Positions 6,623 to 14,043 of a stretch of DNA of 55,483 nt are shown here, in pieces; position 1 is the stretch's first letter; each line of letters starts with the position of its first letter. The DNA is taken from NCBI GenBank assembly GCA_002354205.1, contig DELD01000056.1, forward strand, positions 48,510-103,992, read 5' to 3'. A program made the position numbers and the translations under genes. The notes under the pieces were generated by a model. It was not told the origin of the DNA, ran no database searches, and saw only the letters and a program-made list of their open reading frames with translations. Source of the stretch: Micavibrio sp. UBA2705. Lineage in GTDB: Bacteria > Pseudomonadota > Alphaproteobacteria > Micavibrionales > Micavibrionaceae.

Positions 6623-7366
6623 TCATAAAGTTTCTTTTACCGGCGCTTTGTGTTTATTGGCCTGTACTTTCAAGCTGAGGCCCACCGTGCGCGGTGTGAT
6701 CATCGCATGTTGATAGGGTAATAATATGATGTTTGTGCCAGAAGTTGCATCTATGACAGAGCCCTGAACAACGTAATTACCAATATTAAAGTCACGATCA
6801 ATTGAAATGTTTTTAACGGATCCAATACGCTGGTCATTTTCATTTATAACATCAACGTCGATAATTTTAGATAGCTCTAAGCTTTTGGCATATTCTTCTT
6901 GTGAAGGGGCAATCTTTGCATCTTTTTCAAGAATAGCAGCCTGCAATGCGTCAATCTTCGCAAATGAAGATATAGGGTAAATATATTTGTCTTCTTCGCC
7001 TTCACGAAAAGAGCTACTTTCCTGCACAACGGAAATAAAGTTAATTTTGCCGCTGCGCGTGTCTATATAAACATCGTCTATGCTGCCCAAAAAGCTTTTA
7101 TCGTCACCAAAAACATCCAGACCTATAAAGTCATTAAGGCTACGTGAAATGCCATCATCAGGAATCGCTGCGATTTGGGTTTCATATCTTTGGTCAATAT
7201 TATGCATGACCTGAGACCCTGCCGTTGGCGCTTGCGCGGCCATGACGGCTTCACCTTCCCCATTGCCACCTTTGAAATGCGTATAAGCTTGAAAGCCCGC
7301 ATAACCAATAAGTCCATAAACAGCTAAGGATAAAAGGCCTGCTCCTGTTGATCTTCTTCTTTGCAT
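6623..7366 (-). CDS. Membrane-anchored PRC-barrel protein
   Basis: A 247-residue protein with one N-terminal hydrophobic segment (about 10-28) that could be an uncleaved anchor or signal peptide, a Gly/Ala-rich linker, and two PRC-barrel-like units. The first is near 75-130 (IGLDVFGDDKSFLGSIDDVYID) and the second near 165-230 (IIDVDVINENDQRIGSVKNI). It is the second double-PRC envelope protein in this island but is not closely similar to the one at 2506. Ribosome binding site AAAGGA precedes the ATG. The EcfG-like promoter at 7404-7429 lies 37 bp upstream, and the MgtC-like gene follows in the same direction. Confidence 0.75.
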   Translation of the reverse strand: MQRRRSTGAGLLSLAVYGLIGYAGFQAYTHFKGGNGEGEAVMAAQAPTAGSQVMHNIDQRYETQIAAIPDDGISRSLNDFIGLDVFGDDKSFLGSIDDVYIDTRSGKINFISVVQESSSFREGEEDKYIYPISSFAKIDALQAAILEKDAKIAPSQEEYAKSLELSKIIDVDVINENDQRIGSVKNISIDRDFNIGNYVVQGSVIDATSGTNIILLPYQHAMITPRTVGLSLKVQANKHKAPVKETL

Positions 7367-7403
7367 GGGACGTTCCTTTAATATTGTTAATCTTCAGCAA
7401 GCC

Positions 7404-7429
7404 TACGCTTTATAGAGGCACAAAGTTCC
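7404..7429 (-). promoter_or_regulatory. EcfG-like promoter of the PRC-barrel/MgtC unit
   Basis: Minus strand GGAAC (7429-7425), 17 bases, CGTA (7407-7404): eight of nine fixed positions of the general stress consensus. Confidence 0.62.
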
Positions 7430-7473
7430 CTCATCGGCGCTGTTACAATACGGATACAATTTTTTTCACAACT

Positions 7474-7498
7474 GAAACATACGCGACATTTGAACGTT
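7474..7498 (+). promoter_or_regulatory. EcfG-like promoter with overlapping palindrome
   Basis: GAAAC (7474-7478), 16 bases, CGTT (7495-7498), eight of nine fixed positions. The -10 overlaps an inverted repeat GAACG (7492-7496) / CGTTC (7505-7509) with 8-bp spacing, which could be an operator. Confidence 0.5.
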
Positions 7499-7549
7499 AC
7501 AACCCGTTCGTATGATTAGATAACACAAACAATAAATGGGAACACAGAC

Positions 7550-7789
7550 ATGGATAATATGAACTTAATGCCGACTAAAGTATCAGGTATGACACATCCA
7601 GCAATCGCGGATATCTACCTTAAAAGTAACTTTGGACAGACGCGTGAAGATGTCCTCGTCATAGAAACAAATAATAATAGCGGCGAAGATATCGACCCCT
7701 ATATATTAGACCTTATTTTGGATCTGAATGATTTGAAAAAAGAAGCACAGCGGAAAGTTGGAAAGTTTGACCGCATTGACATTAGATAA
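7550..7789 (+). CDS. Small hypothetical protein, stress-island member
   Basis: A 79-residue soluble, acidic protein that I do not recognise. It has no signal peptide or hydrophobic segment; the C-terminal half (YILDLILDLNDLKKEAQRKV) reads as an amphipathic helix. An EcfG-like promoter ends 51 bp upstream, and an sRNA-like stem with C-rich loop plus terminator follows within 90 bp, so the unit is monocistronic. No ribosome binding site is strong (GGGAACACAG). The conserved-looking regulation argues for a real gene rather than a chance frame. Confidence 0.6.
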   Translation: MDNMNLMPTKVSGMTHPAIADIYLKSNFGQTREDVLVIETNNNSGEDIDPYILDLILDLNDLKKEAQRKVGKFDRIDIR

Positions 7790-7804
7790 TATTTAACACA
7801 GAAC

Positions 7805-7849
7805 AAGCGCGTCCCACTGCATACTCACCCTCACACACACTACGCGCTT
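7805..7849 (+). ncRNA. sRNA-like stem with 29-nt C-rich loop in the 3' region of the 79-residue gene
   Basis: Perfect 8-bp stem AAGCGCGT (7805-7812) / ACGCGCTT (7842-7849) enclosing a pyrimidine/C-rich unstructured loop that begins CCCACT. It is followed after 2 nt by the terminator at 7852-7880. Stem length, loop length, the CCCACT motif and terminator placement repeat the candidate sRNA at 2319-2437. It may be a 3'-UTR-derived sRNA. Confidence 0.5.
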
Positions 7850-7851
7850 TG

Positions 7852-7880
7852 GCCCCACCTGAGAAGGTGGGGCTTTTTTT
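7852..7880 (+). terminator. Intrinsic terminator
   Basis: Stem GCCCCACCT (7852-7860), GAGA tetraloop, AGGTGGGGC (7865-7873), T-run to 7880. It closes the 79-residue gene / sRNA-like unit. Confidence 0.92.
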
Positions 7881-7891
7881 ATATATTATAT

Positions 7892-7917
7892 GGAACGAAT
7901 ATGCGCCCCAATGCGTA
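7892..7917 (+). promoter_or_regulatory. EcfG-like promoter of the PH-domain membrane protein gene
   Basis: GGAAC (7892-7896), 17 bases, CGTA (7914-7917), eight of nine fixed positions, 22 bp before the ATG at 7940. Confidence 0.6.
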
Positions 7918-7939
7918 TGTATTATGTAAGGAGAGAACG

Positions 7940-8440
7940 ATGATAAAACATTTTAGACATTTATTAGATGATAGCGAGACCGTTATCCGCGTCAACCTCG
8001 TCAGCGCGGCAATTTTCTTTTTGCCGTTTGTTTATGTGATCATCGGCGCTTTGGCGGCTCTGTTTCATCCGATTATGATGGTGACGATTTGGCTGATGTC
8101 ATCTGTGCCGATAATTGCGGCGCTGATCCATTATAAAACAACAAAGCTTGTTCTTACGGATAAAAAAGTCATTATGCGCCACGGGTTTTTCTCACGAGAC
8201 TGGGTTGTTATTAATTTTGAACGTATTGAAAACGCCTATGTGGAAGAGCCTATCTTAGGGCGCATGTTTGGGTTTTCTACCGTTCATATTGGCGGTATTG
8301 GCAGTCTTAATATTGCTGTACCATTAATCAGGGATGCCGATAACTTTGTTATTGATCTCGAAAAATGTATCGAGCGCAATAACCAAGATTACATGGCTGC
8401 TGAAAGATCCAACACCGCAGTAAAAGCCGCTTCATATTAA
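7940..8440 (+). CDS. Bacterial PH (DUF304/YdbT-type) domain membrane protein
   Basis: A 166-residue protein. Two close hydrophobic segments (about 20-42 and 45-65) are followed by a bacterial pleckstrin-homology-like domain (TTKLVLTDKKVIMRHGFFSR, then the family-typical I-x-x-x-x-Y-V pattern and GSLNIAVPLIRDADNFV). Such proteins are inner-membrane, probably peripheral-domain-exposing proteins of unknown function. The ATG at 7940 is chosen over the upstream in-frame ATG at 7901 because TAAGGAGAG sits 5 bp before it and because 7901 would fall inside the EcfG-like promoter. The C-terminus after the domain is a short Ala/Ser-rich tail. Confidence 0.85.
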   Translation: MIKHFRHLLDDSETVIRVNLVSAAIFFLPFVYVIIGALAALFHPIMMVTIWLMSSVPIIAALIHYKTTKLVLTDKKVIMRHGFFSRDWVVINFERIENAYVEEPILGRMFGFSTVHIGGIGSLNIAVPLIRDADNFVIDLEKCIERNNQDYMAAERSNTAVKAASY

Positions 8441-8534
8441 AATGATATGCTCTTGGCGTGTTTATTCCTTGTCTTGCGCTGCATTTATAGCGATAAAGAA
8501 TGCATAGAAAAATAAATGCGGCAGGATACAAAAT

Positions 8535-8765
8535 ATGACGACATTAACATTAGAACAGGCCACCAGCGCAATTTATCAATCTTTGGCGGCTGACAATGAA
8601 GATATTGATTTACACATTACTGGGCTAAAAGCCGTGATGGCGCGTGAAGGCTTAACCGAATTTTCCGTCGACGCAGCGAAGCTACCGTTTAATAACCGAT
8701 CTGGACGCAAGTTGATGCAAGGTTATTTTAAGAAACACGGTATCAAGGTCGTCTTTTCTCAATAA
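8535..8765 (+). CDS. Small hypothetical protein
   Basis: A 76-residue soluble protein that I do not recognise. It reads as mixed helix with a basic C-terminal half (RSGRKLMQGYFKKHGIKVVF) and an acidic N-terminal half. No signal peptide or membrane segment. A weak ribosome binding site, GCAGGATAC, precedes the ATG. It sits 94 bp after the PH-domain gene and 38 bp before the nucleotidyltransferase/kinase fusion gene, so it could be the first gene of that rightward transcript. Reasonable codon pattern and spacing suggest a real gene. Confidence 0.6.
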   Translation: MTTLTLEQATSAIYQSLAADNEDIDLHITGLKAVMAREGLTEFSVDAAKLPFNNRSGRKLMQGYFKKHGIKVVFSQ

Positions 8766-8803
8766 GTGCTAAAGACCTTCCGCTTATTTGACGAGGGGGC
8801 AAG

Positions 8804-10117
8804 ATGCTCAAACTTCTTTCCGCTATCTTTCATGATTTAGATGCACAGGGCGTTGATTACGCGGTGTATAAAGGCCTGTCACATTTGGCTGATGATTTGG
8901 CCGGTAATGGCGGCGATATTGACATCGTTATTGCGCGCCATCAGCGCACAAAATTCTACGACATTGTGACAGCGCATGGCCTGCAAGCCGAGATGGGGCA
9001 TGATGGGCCATATTATTATTTTGGCCTAGACCAAGACACGCATAAAACAATATTGCTTGATGTGGTCGACAAACTATATATGGGGCCGAAATCTTCCCTA
9101 CAATACAGCGTCGATATTGACTTAAATGCGGTGCAGTGCGCGCGCCATAATGATGTACGGGTGTTTAACCATGATGAATATATTTGTACCTTAATCGTAA
9201 TGGGGACGTTACGTGGTACGCTTAAATCAGGCGTTTTTGAAGAAATTAAAACAGCGCTGCAGGATACCCCGCCAAGCGGCGCTTATATCTATCAAAACTT
9301 CATCAAGCCGCTACCTTTCACATGGCAAGAAATCGTCAATGATTTGCGCCAAGCGACGCGTTGGCAGGATTTTTGTACTAAATACCGCCCCCATATCGTA
9401 TCGCGATGCGCTGTTGACCGCCTGCGACAATTAAAGAGCTGCGTTGATCCTGCGGCGCGTTATATTGCGGCGTTTAAAAGAAGAATATTGAAACGCCCGC
9501 GCTACCGTCTACGCCGCAGAGGCTTCCTTGTTGCTTTTATTGGCGTTGATGGCGCAGGAAAAACCAGCACAATTGACTATATTGAAAAGTTAGATTTCTT
9601 TAAACGCAGTGGCATCAAAACCATGTATTTTGGTAATAATGCCTATTGGATACCGTTTCTTGATCGGGCGCTTAAAAAACACGCAGAGACTTTTATTTTG
9701 AAAAATGTCTTTTTTGCCATTGCGCAAATTGATAAACAGTTTCGCATCATTGGTGCGTTATTTTATATGTTTGCGGGCAATATCGTGCTGGCAGACCGTT
9801 ATTTTTATGATCAAAAAATTGACGCCGCGTATCTTGCGCCGAAGAAGAAAAAACATAGCATTGTATCATTTATAGGGTTTTTGTTGCGCCCGCGTATGTG
9901 GCGTCAGCCTGACATCACCATCTTCCTTGATGTCAGCCCCGAAATTGCGCAGCAAAGAAAGCAAGATTACAGTTTTGATAAAATGCTTGAGGTAAACAAA
10001 GCTTATAAAGATTATATGACGGGGCTTCATGGCGTGCGCATTGTCAATGCAGACCAAGCGGCAGAAAAAGTTCACCATGAAGCAGTGGAAATAATTAGGG
10101 AGTATACGTGCCCGTGA
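8804..10117 (+). CDS. Nucleotidyltransferase-like / thymidylate-kinase-like fusion protein
   Basis: A 437-residue two-part protein. Residues 1-200 resemble a minimal nucleotidyltransferase fold, with GNGGDIDIV at 35-42 giving the paired Asp38/Asp40. Residues 240-437 form a P-loop kinase of the thymidylate kinase type: VDGAGKTST near 247-255, a DRYFYD segment near 330 equivalent to the DRY motif, and LDVSPEIAQQRKQDY near 373 as the lid region. Similar fusions occur in surface polysaccharide loci, where the substrate is unknown; a role in dTMP synthesis is unlikely. The start follows GAGGGGG. It overlaps the next gene by 10 bp, implying translational coupling with a phosphotransferase-like kinase. 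Confidence 0.8.
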   Translation: MLKLLSAIFHDLDAQGVDYAVYKGLSHLADDLAGNGGDIDIVIARHQRTKFYDIVTAHGLQAEMGHDGPYYYFGLDQDTHKTILLDVVDKLYMGPKSSLQYSVDIDLNAVQCARHNDVRVFNHDEYICTLIVMGTLRGTLKSGVFEEIKTALQDTPPSGAYIYQNFIKPLPFTWQEIVNDLRQATRWQDFCTKYRPHIVSRCAVDRLRQLKSCVDPAARYIAAFKRRILKRPRYRLRRRGFLVAFIGVDGAGKTSTIDYIEKLDFFKRSGIKTMYFGNNAYWIPFLDRALKKHAETFILKNVFFAIAQIDKQFRIIGALFYMFAGNIVLADRYFYDQKIDAAYLAPKKKKHSIVSFIGFLLRPRMWRQPDITIFLDVSPEIAQQRKQDYSFDKMLEVNKAYKDYMTGLHGVRIVNADQAAEKVHHEAVEIIREYTCP

Positions 10118-11004
10118 GTCTAAAAAACGCCATAAAAACCCGCTGCTTTGAGCGAAATAATATAATAAGCTTTATGCTCACTCTGCTTTATCGGACGGCG
10201 AAAAGCCAAGGGCTCAAAGCTGTGATTTCACGGCCTGTGTTTCAGGCGCTGGGCTTATATTGCGCCCTGCGTAGGCGTGGCAAACTGCGCCACTATGTCG
10301 TCACCCCGACTGAGAATGTTTTATACATTATGGACCGTCATGTTATTAAATACCCGATAAGCGCCACGAGCGTTGAAGCTCTCGCCTGTGCAGGCGCGAT
10401 GTATACGGCGCTTAAATCCACGGCGCTCGCCTCGCTGATCCCCTATCAGCAAAGGGCATATAAATGTTTCATCATCATAGATCGCCTTTATCCCATCGCC
10501 CCAGATGCGTATGATATTGCTGATATTTTAAAGCGTCTGCGCGGTGTGAATACGGGGCAGGAAAATACCACAATGCAGGCGCTGTTTGACGCGGCGTACA
10601 AAAAAGAACCCGCTTTACAGCGCCTTGCAAGCATTATCCCCAAAGACGCTATTATCGATCAGGGCTTTATGCATGGTGATTTAACGCCCAAGAACATCAT
10701 GCGCACAGATAAGGGGCAAATCGCGCTGATCGATCTCGACCGCTGTACATGGCAAGGCATCCCCCAATATGATCAGATGCATTATGCCATTGAACGCCGC
10801 GCCAAGGAAAACGCGCAATATAAGCGTTACTATGATACGTTAGAAGAATTAGTTGATGAAGCGCAAAGTGAAGACGTTCTGCGTGGCTACCTTTTCTATT
10901 TTCTCTGCCGCCTAAACTTAGAGCGCGAAAACAAGGCCGCATTTTGCACGCAAGAGCGCCAGAAAATAGAAAAAATCATCACTCTTTTTGTGCGTGCGCT
11001 TTGA
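10108..11004 (+). CDS. Protein-kinase-fold phosphotransferase (APH/choline kinase-like)
   Basis: A 298-residue protein with a GTG start after AGGGAG, overlapping the upstream fusion gene by 10 bp. The Brenner motif HGDLTPKN near 190-197 and the metal-binding Asp in ALIDLDRCTW near 207-216 identify the aminoglycoside phosphotransferase / choline kinase / RIO-like fold. The N-lobe lysine-bearing strand is probably HVIKYPI near 78-84. The substrate is unknown; pairing with a nucleotidyltransferase/kinase fusion suggests sugar or lipid-head-group phosphorylation for a cell-surface polymer rather than drug resistance. Its 3' end overlaps the convergent carboxylase gene by 26 bp. Confidence 0.75.
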   Translation: MPVSLKNAIKTRCFERNNIISFMLTLLYRTAKSQGLKAVISRPVFQALGLYCALRRRGKLRHYVVTPTENVLYIMDRHVIKYPISATSVEALACAGAMYTALKSTALASLIPYQQRAYKCFIIIDRLYPIAPDAYDIADILKRLRGVNTGQENTTMQALFDAAYKKEPALQRLASIIPKDAIIDQGFMHGDLTPKNIMRTDKGQIALIDLDRCTWQGIPQYDQMHYAIERRAKENAQYKRYYDTLEELVDEAQSEDVLRGYLFYFLCRLNLERENKAAFCTQERQKIEKIITLFVRAL

Positions 11005-13942
11005 AAGCCGCAGGTTCTTCTAATAAATGGCTGATCTTTTTTTCTTGATAGCTTTTTGGGCGCATGAAGGCGGTTTTGCCTGTGCCGTCAATTTCTTTGA
11101 CGGGCTCTAATTTTGTGCGGGTGGCTAATATGCCGACAGGGGCGTTAATCACATTGGCGGATGTGTAAAGCGCCTGCGTAATTCTAAAACTCTCTGCGCT
11201 TAGCGGCGCGTCAGGGGTATTATCAAAGGCGCGGGAGCGGTAACATTCAATGACGCGGGCAAATTCTGCGCTGCGGTTACGGGCGCTGACCTGCGCGGCA
11301 AGTTCAGGCCATAATTTTTGTAACGCCGCGCCATGGCGCATATTTTTCGGCGCTGTTTGACCGGAAATCATGCTGTAAGTCAGCTTTTCAACTTCCAGAA
11401 AATAATGTTCTAAAAAGGCCAATGTGATTTCTGGCGTATTAGCGTGCGGTTTATCGGTGCAGATGAATTGCTTGGCAAGCGCCGTGACCTGTTTTTTATT
11501 AGGGCGCGGGCAGCCGGCAAGCAGCGGCCATGCAATGTCAAAATCAGCCATGGCAACGACATTGATTGTGGCGCGCGCAGCGTCACGCTGGATTTTATGG
11601 GCGCGATATAAATGGTGCAAAGCGTCGCCATATTTGTCAGGGTTGGCGCAGGCAGTGCCTTCATGTCGCACCGCTTCCATGGCTTCGAGGAGGCCGAGCA
11701 CGGAAAACACAGGGACGCAGGCATGGGCGCTTAGGCGCTCGCCCGATATCGCACGCCCTTCTAAAGCTTTGGGGTTCTTGCCTTTGGCTTCAGCGGGCGT
11801 AATGCCAGGGCAGACCTGCTTTTCGCCGCGCTTAGCAGGGCGGGAGCTGACATTGCCAGCTTTCATCGCCAGCCACGGCGCAGCGATGAATAATTCATCA
11901 ATGGCAGGGTTGTTTTTAATAAGGCGGTCAAAGGCATCGCCGGCTGTTTTGGCGTAAAGCCACGCATCGGCGCGGGCATATTGGCGGTTGGCATTACGCG
12001 AAAAACGCGGCGGGCGCATTTCGCCCTGTATGCCGGCCTTGGTATAAAGGTTCTGCGCTGCGAAAGCTTCTAGGCTGCCAAGGGCGACTTTACCGGGGCA
12101 AAATAAAATGGTTTGCTGCTGGCCTTGGATGGTTAGGGTTGAGGGGCCAATATCAGTGACGCGGGCATCAGCTGCGGCGCGCCCGTGGACAGCAGGGACC
12201 TCTGTCACTCGCCCACCGCCGCGCTGCAAAGCGTGACCGCCGCCATTTTTGACTGACACTAAAACGGGCTCTAATATTTTGTGTTTGCGCTTCATTAAGT
12301 CGGCAACGCGATAAACTTCCACGGCAGCTTCATATTGCGCGTATTCAGCTTCGCCGCGTCCGTCTTGGCGCGTGGTATCACTTTTAGCAATCATCGCGAT
12401 AAGCTGTTTGCGGCTGGCGACATGGCGGCGGAATGTTTTATTTTCCAGCAAGGTTTCTAATGTATGACCAATGCTGACCAAATCGGCGACCGATTCCGAA
12501 AGGATGACAAGGTCAATGCGGCTATCTACATTGCCGATGGGGTTGCCTGTAATTTTGAGCAATAACAGCGCCGCTAAGGCATGTGCGGAGTGGGTGGTTT
12601 CGGCGATAATCAGCTTTTCACACATATCAGGGTTTTCGCCAATAACGCGCAGGCGACCTAAAATTCGCGCCGCTATTTTATCGTCTTTGATGGCGCTAAA
12701 GGCATTCTTCCGCAAAGCTTCAAGCGCGGCTTCATCTTCTAACCAAGCACTAAGCTTATGGCCTTGCTCGTCAAGGCTGAGCGCGGTGAAATCAGCTTTG
12801 TCCATTAATGCAGAGCGTTCAAGCAGCGTGGCTGCCGATGCCATGATATCAATGGCATTGTGGCGAATATCGATTTTGGCGAAATTGCGCCCGAAACATC
12901 GTATCAGGAAAGCAAATTCATCTAAGGTCTTGGCTGTTTGCACGTGGCCCGTAGCGCGGAGCGTCTTGGCAAGCAGTTCACCGCGGCGGGCAAAAGATTC
13001 TGTGCGCCCCGTCTCATGCGTTTGTAAATGGTGGGAAAGCTCTTCGATTTGCGTGATATGCGCGCTAGACACGCCTTCTTGCATGGCCTGCGCGATTATG
13101 GCGGCTTCTTTCTCGCTATAGCGCGTGGCAATGCGGCGGCGATGCAAGGCTATGCCGCGATCAAGGATTTCTGCGGTCATGTTTTCATTGCCGTCACCAT
13201 CACCGAGCGTCCAGACACAGGGGCGAATAAGGCCGCGCTGAATCGTCACCCCTTCATCCGCATAGCCGTGCTTTTTAAGCGCGGATTCAAATAACTGCTT
13301 GAGGGCTATCGCACTATCAAAGATAACATCCAGCGTCGCGAGAGTTTCTTCGGCTTCTTCAAGTGGCGTTTTATGTGCGCCGACGATTGGCGTATCACGC
13401 AAGGTAATTAAAGCAAGGCGCAGATCGCCTGGCGTTGCATGGTCATCACTAATGACGCGCGCGAGGCTGATTTGCGCTTTTGTATATTCTAAGGTGGTAG
13501 GGTTGGTTGGGTGTCCCGTTAGGCTAACCCATGCCTGTGCATTTTCATTGATAAATTTCTGTACTTGCCCTGCCGTGACGCCGCTTTGGCGGAAATGTTC
13601 TAATACAAAATCAATCGAGCCTGCATTTGTGGTTTTTAGCGCGTTATGCGCCCAGACGACTTCTGTTGTCGCAATCACCCGCGCCATGCGTGCAATTTGG
13701 TTGAGCTTCGCATCATGGCTAGCAAGCGAAAGCTGCTGCGTTTCATCAAGCGTGTTCCAAAACGCAATATAAGCCGCCATGCGTTCAGATTTATCGTCGC
13801 CCTGCTGTATGGCATCTTTTTGCGCAAGCAGTTCGACCGTTTCGGGTGCGCTTTCAGCTAAAACCGCAATATAATGCTGGCTTACGCTTTGGACGAGCTT
13901 TGAAACATAGCTTTGTGAGTTATCTTTTGCAGATTTAGGCAT
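10979..13942 (-). CDS. ppc: Divergent phosphoenolpyruvate carboxylase homologue
   Basis: A 987-residue protein aligning over its length with PEP carboxylase. It has GHPT near 143-146 (catalytic His kept), IDIRHNA near 366 (Arg of the LDIRQES motif kept), a SRPAKR segment near 699, and the RAI of the LRAIPW motif. Departures are striking: the glycine loop FHGRGG...RGG reads VKNGGG...RGGG, so the catalytic His and first Arg of the loop appear lost, and TEQGE is replaced by IQGQQ. The canonical enzyme makes oxaloacetate from PEP and bicarbonate to feed the TCA cycle; activity here is uncertain. The start is placed at the ATG after AAGGGGAAA; a longer form from 13984 lacks a good ribosome binding site. 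Confidence 0.8.
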   Translation of the reverse strand: MPKSAKDNSQSYVSKLVQSVSQHYIAVLAESAPETVELLAQKDAIQQGDDKSERMAAYIAFWNTLDETQQLSLASHDAKLNQIARMARVIATTEVVWAHNALKTTNAGSIDFVLEHFRQSGVTAGQVQKFINENAQAWVSLTGHPTNPTTLEYTKAQISLARVISDDHATPGDLRLALITLRDTPIVGAHKTPLEEAEETLATLDVIFDSAIALKQLFESALKKHGYADEGVTIQRGLIRPCVWTLGDGDGNENMTAEILDRGIALHRRRIATRYSEKEAAIIAQAMQEGVSSAHITQIEELSHHLQTHETGRTESFARRGELLAKTLRATGHVQTAKTLDEFAFLIRCFGRNFAKIDIRHNAIDIMASAATLLERSALMDKADFTALSLDEQGHKLSAWLEDEAALEALRKNAFSAIKDDKIAARILGRLRVIGENPDMCEKLIIAETTHSAHALAALLLLKITGNPIGNVDSRIDLVILSESVADLVSIGHTLETLLENKTFRRHVASRKQLIAMIAKSDTTRQDGRGEAEYAQYEAAVEVYRVADLMKRKHKILEPVLVSVKNGGGHALQRGGGRVTEVPAVHGRAAADARVTDIGPSTLTIQGQQQTILFCPGKVALGSLEAFAAQNLYTKAGIQGEMRPPRFSRNANRQYARADAWLYAKTAGDAFDRLIKNNPAIDELFIAAPWLAMKAGNVSSRPAKRGEKQVCPGITPAEAKGKNPKALEGRAISGERLSAHACVPVFSVLGLLEAMEAVRHEGTACANPDKYGDALHHLYRAHKIQRDAARATINVVAMADFDIAWPLLAGCPRPNKKQVTALAKQFICTDKPHANTPEITLAFLEHYFLEVEKLTYSMISGQTAPKNMRHGAALQKLWPELAAQVSARNRSAEFARVIECYRSRAFDNTPDAPLSAESFRITQALYTSANVINAPVGILATRTKLEPVKEIDGTGKTAFMRPKSYQEKKISHLLEEPAAFKAHAQKE

Positions 13943-14043
13943 GGCGCATTTCCCCTTCACGCTGAATAATAATGAAAATAGCATTTTCAGGCGAAAAGAA
14001 ATAGTGCGGAACGTTTTATCTGTGTCTGTTGTGTAAAGGCGCG

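Noticed and set aside
14007..14035. GGAAC with downstream GTT between the carboxylase and TetR genes
   Set aside because: Spacing is 15 bases and no rightward gene follows; it faces the 3' end of the TetR gene.
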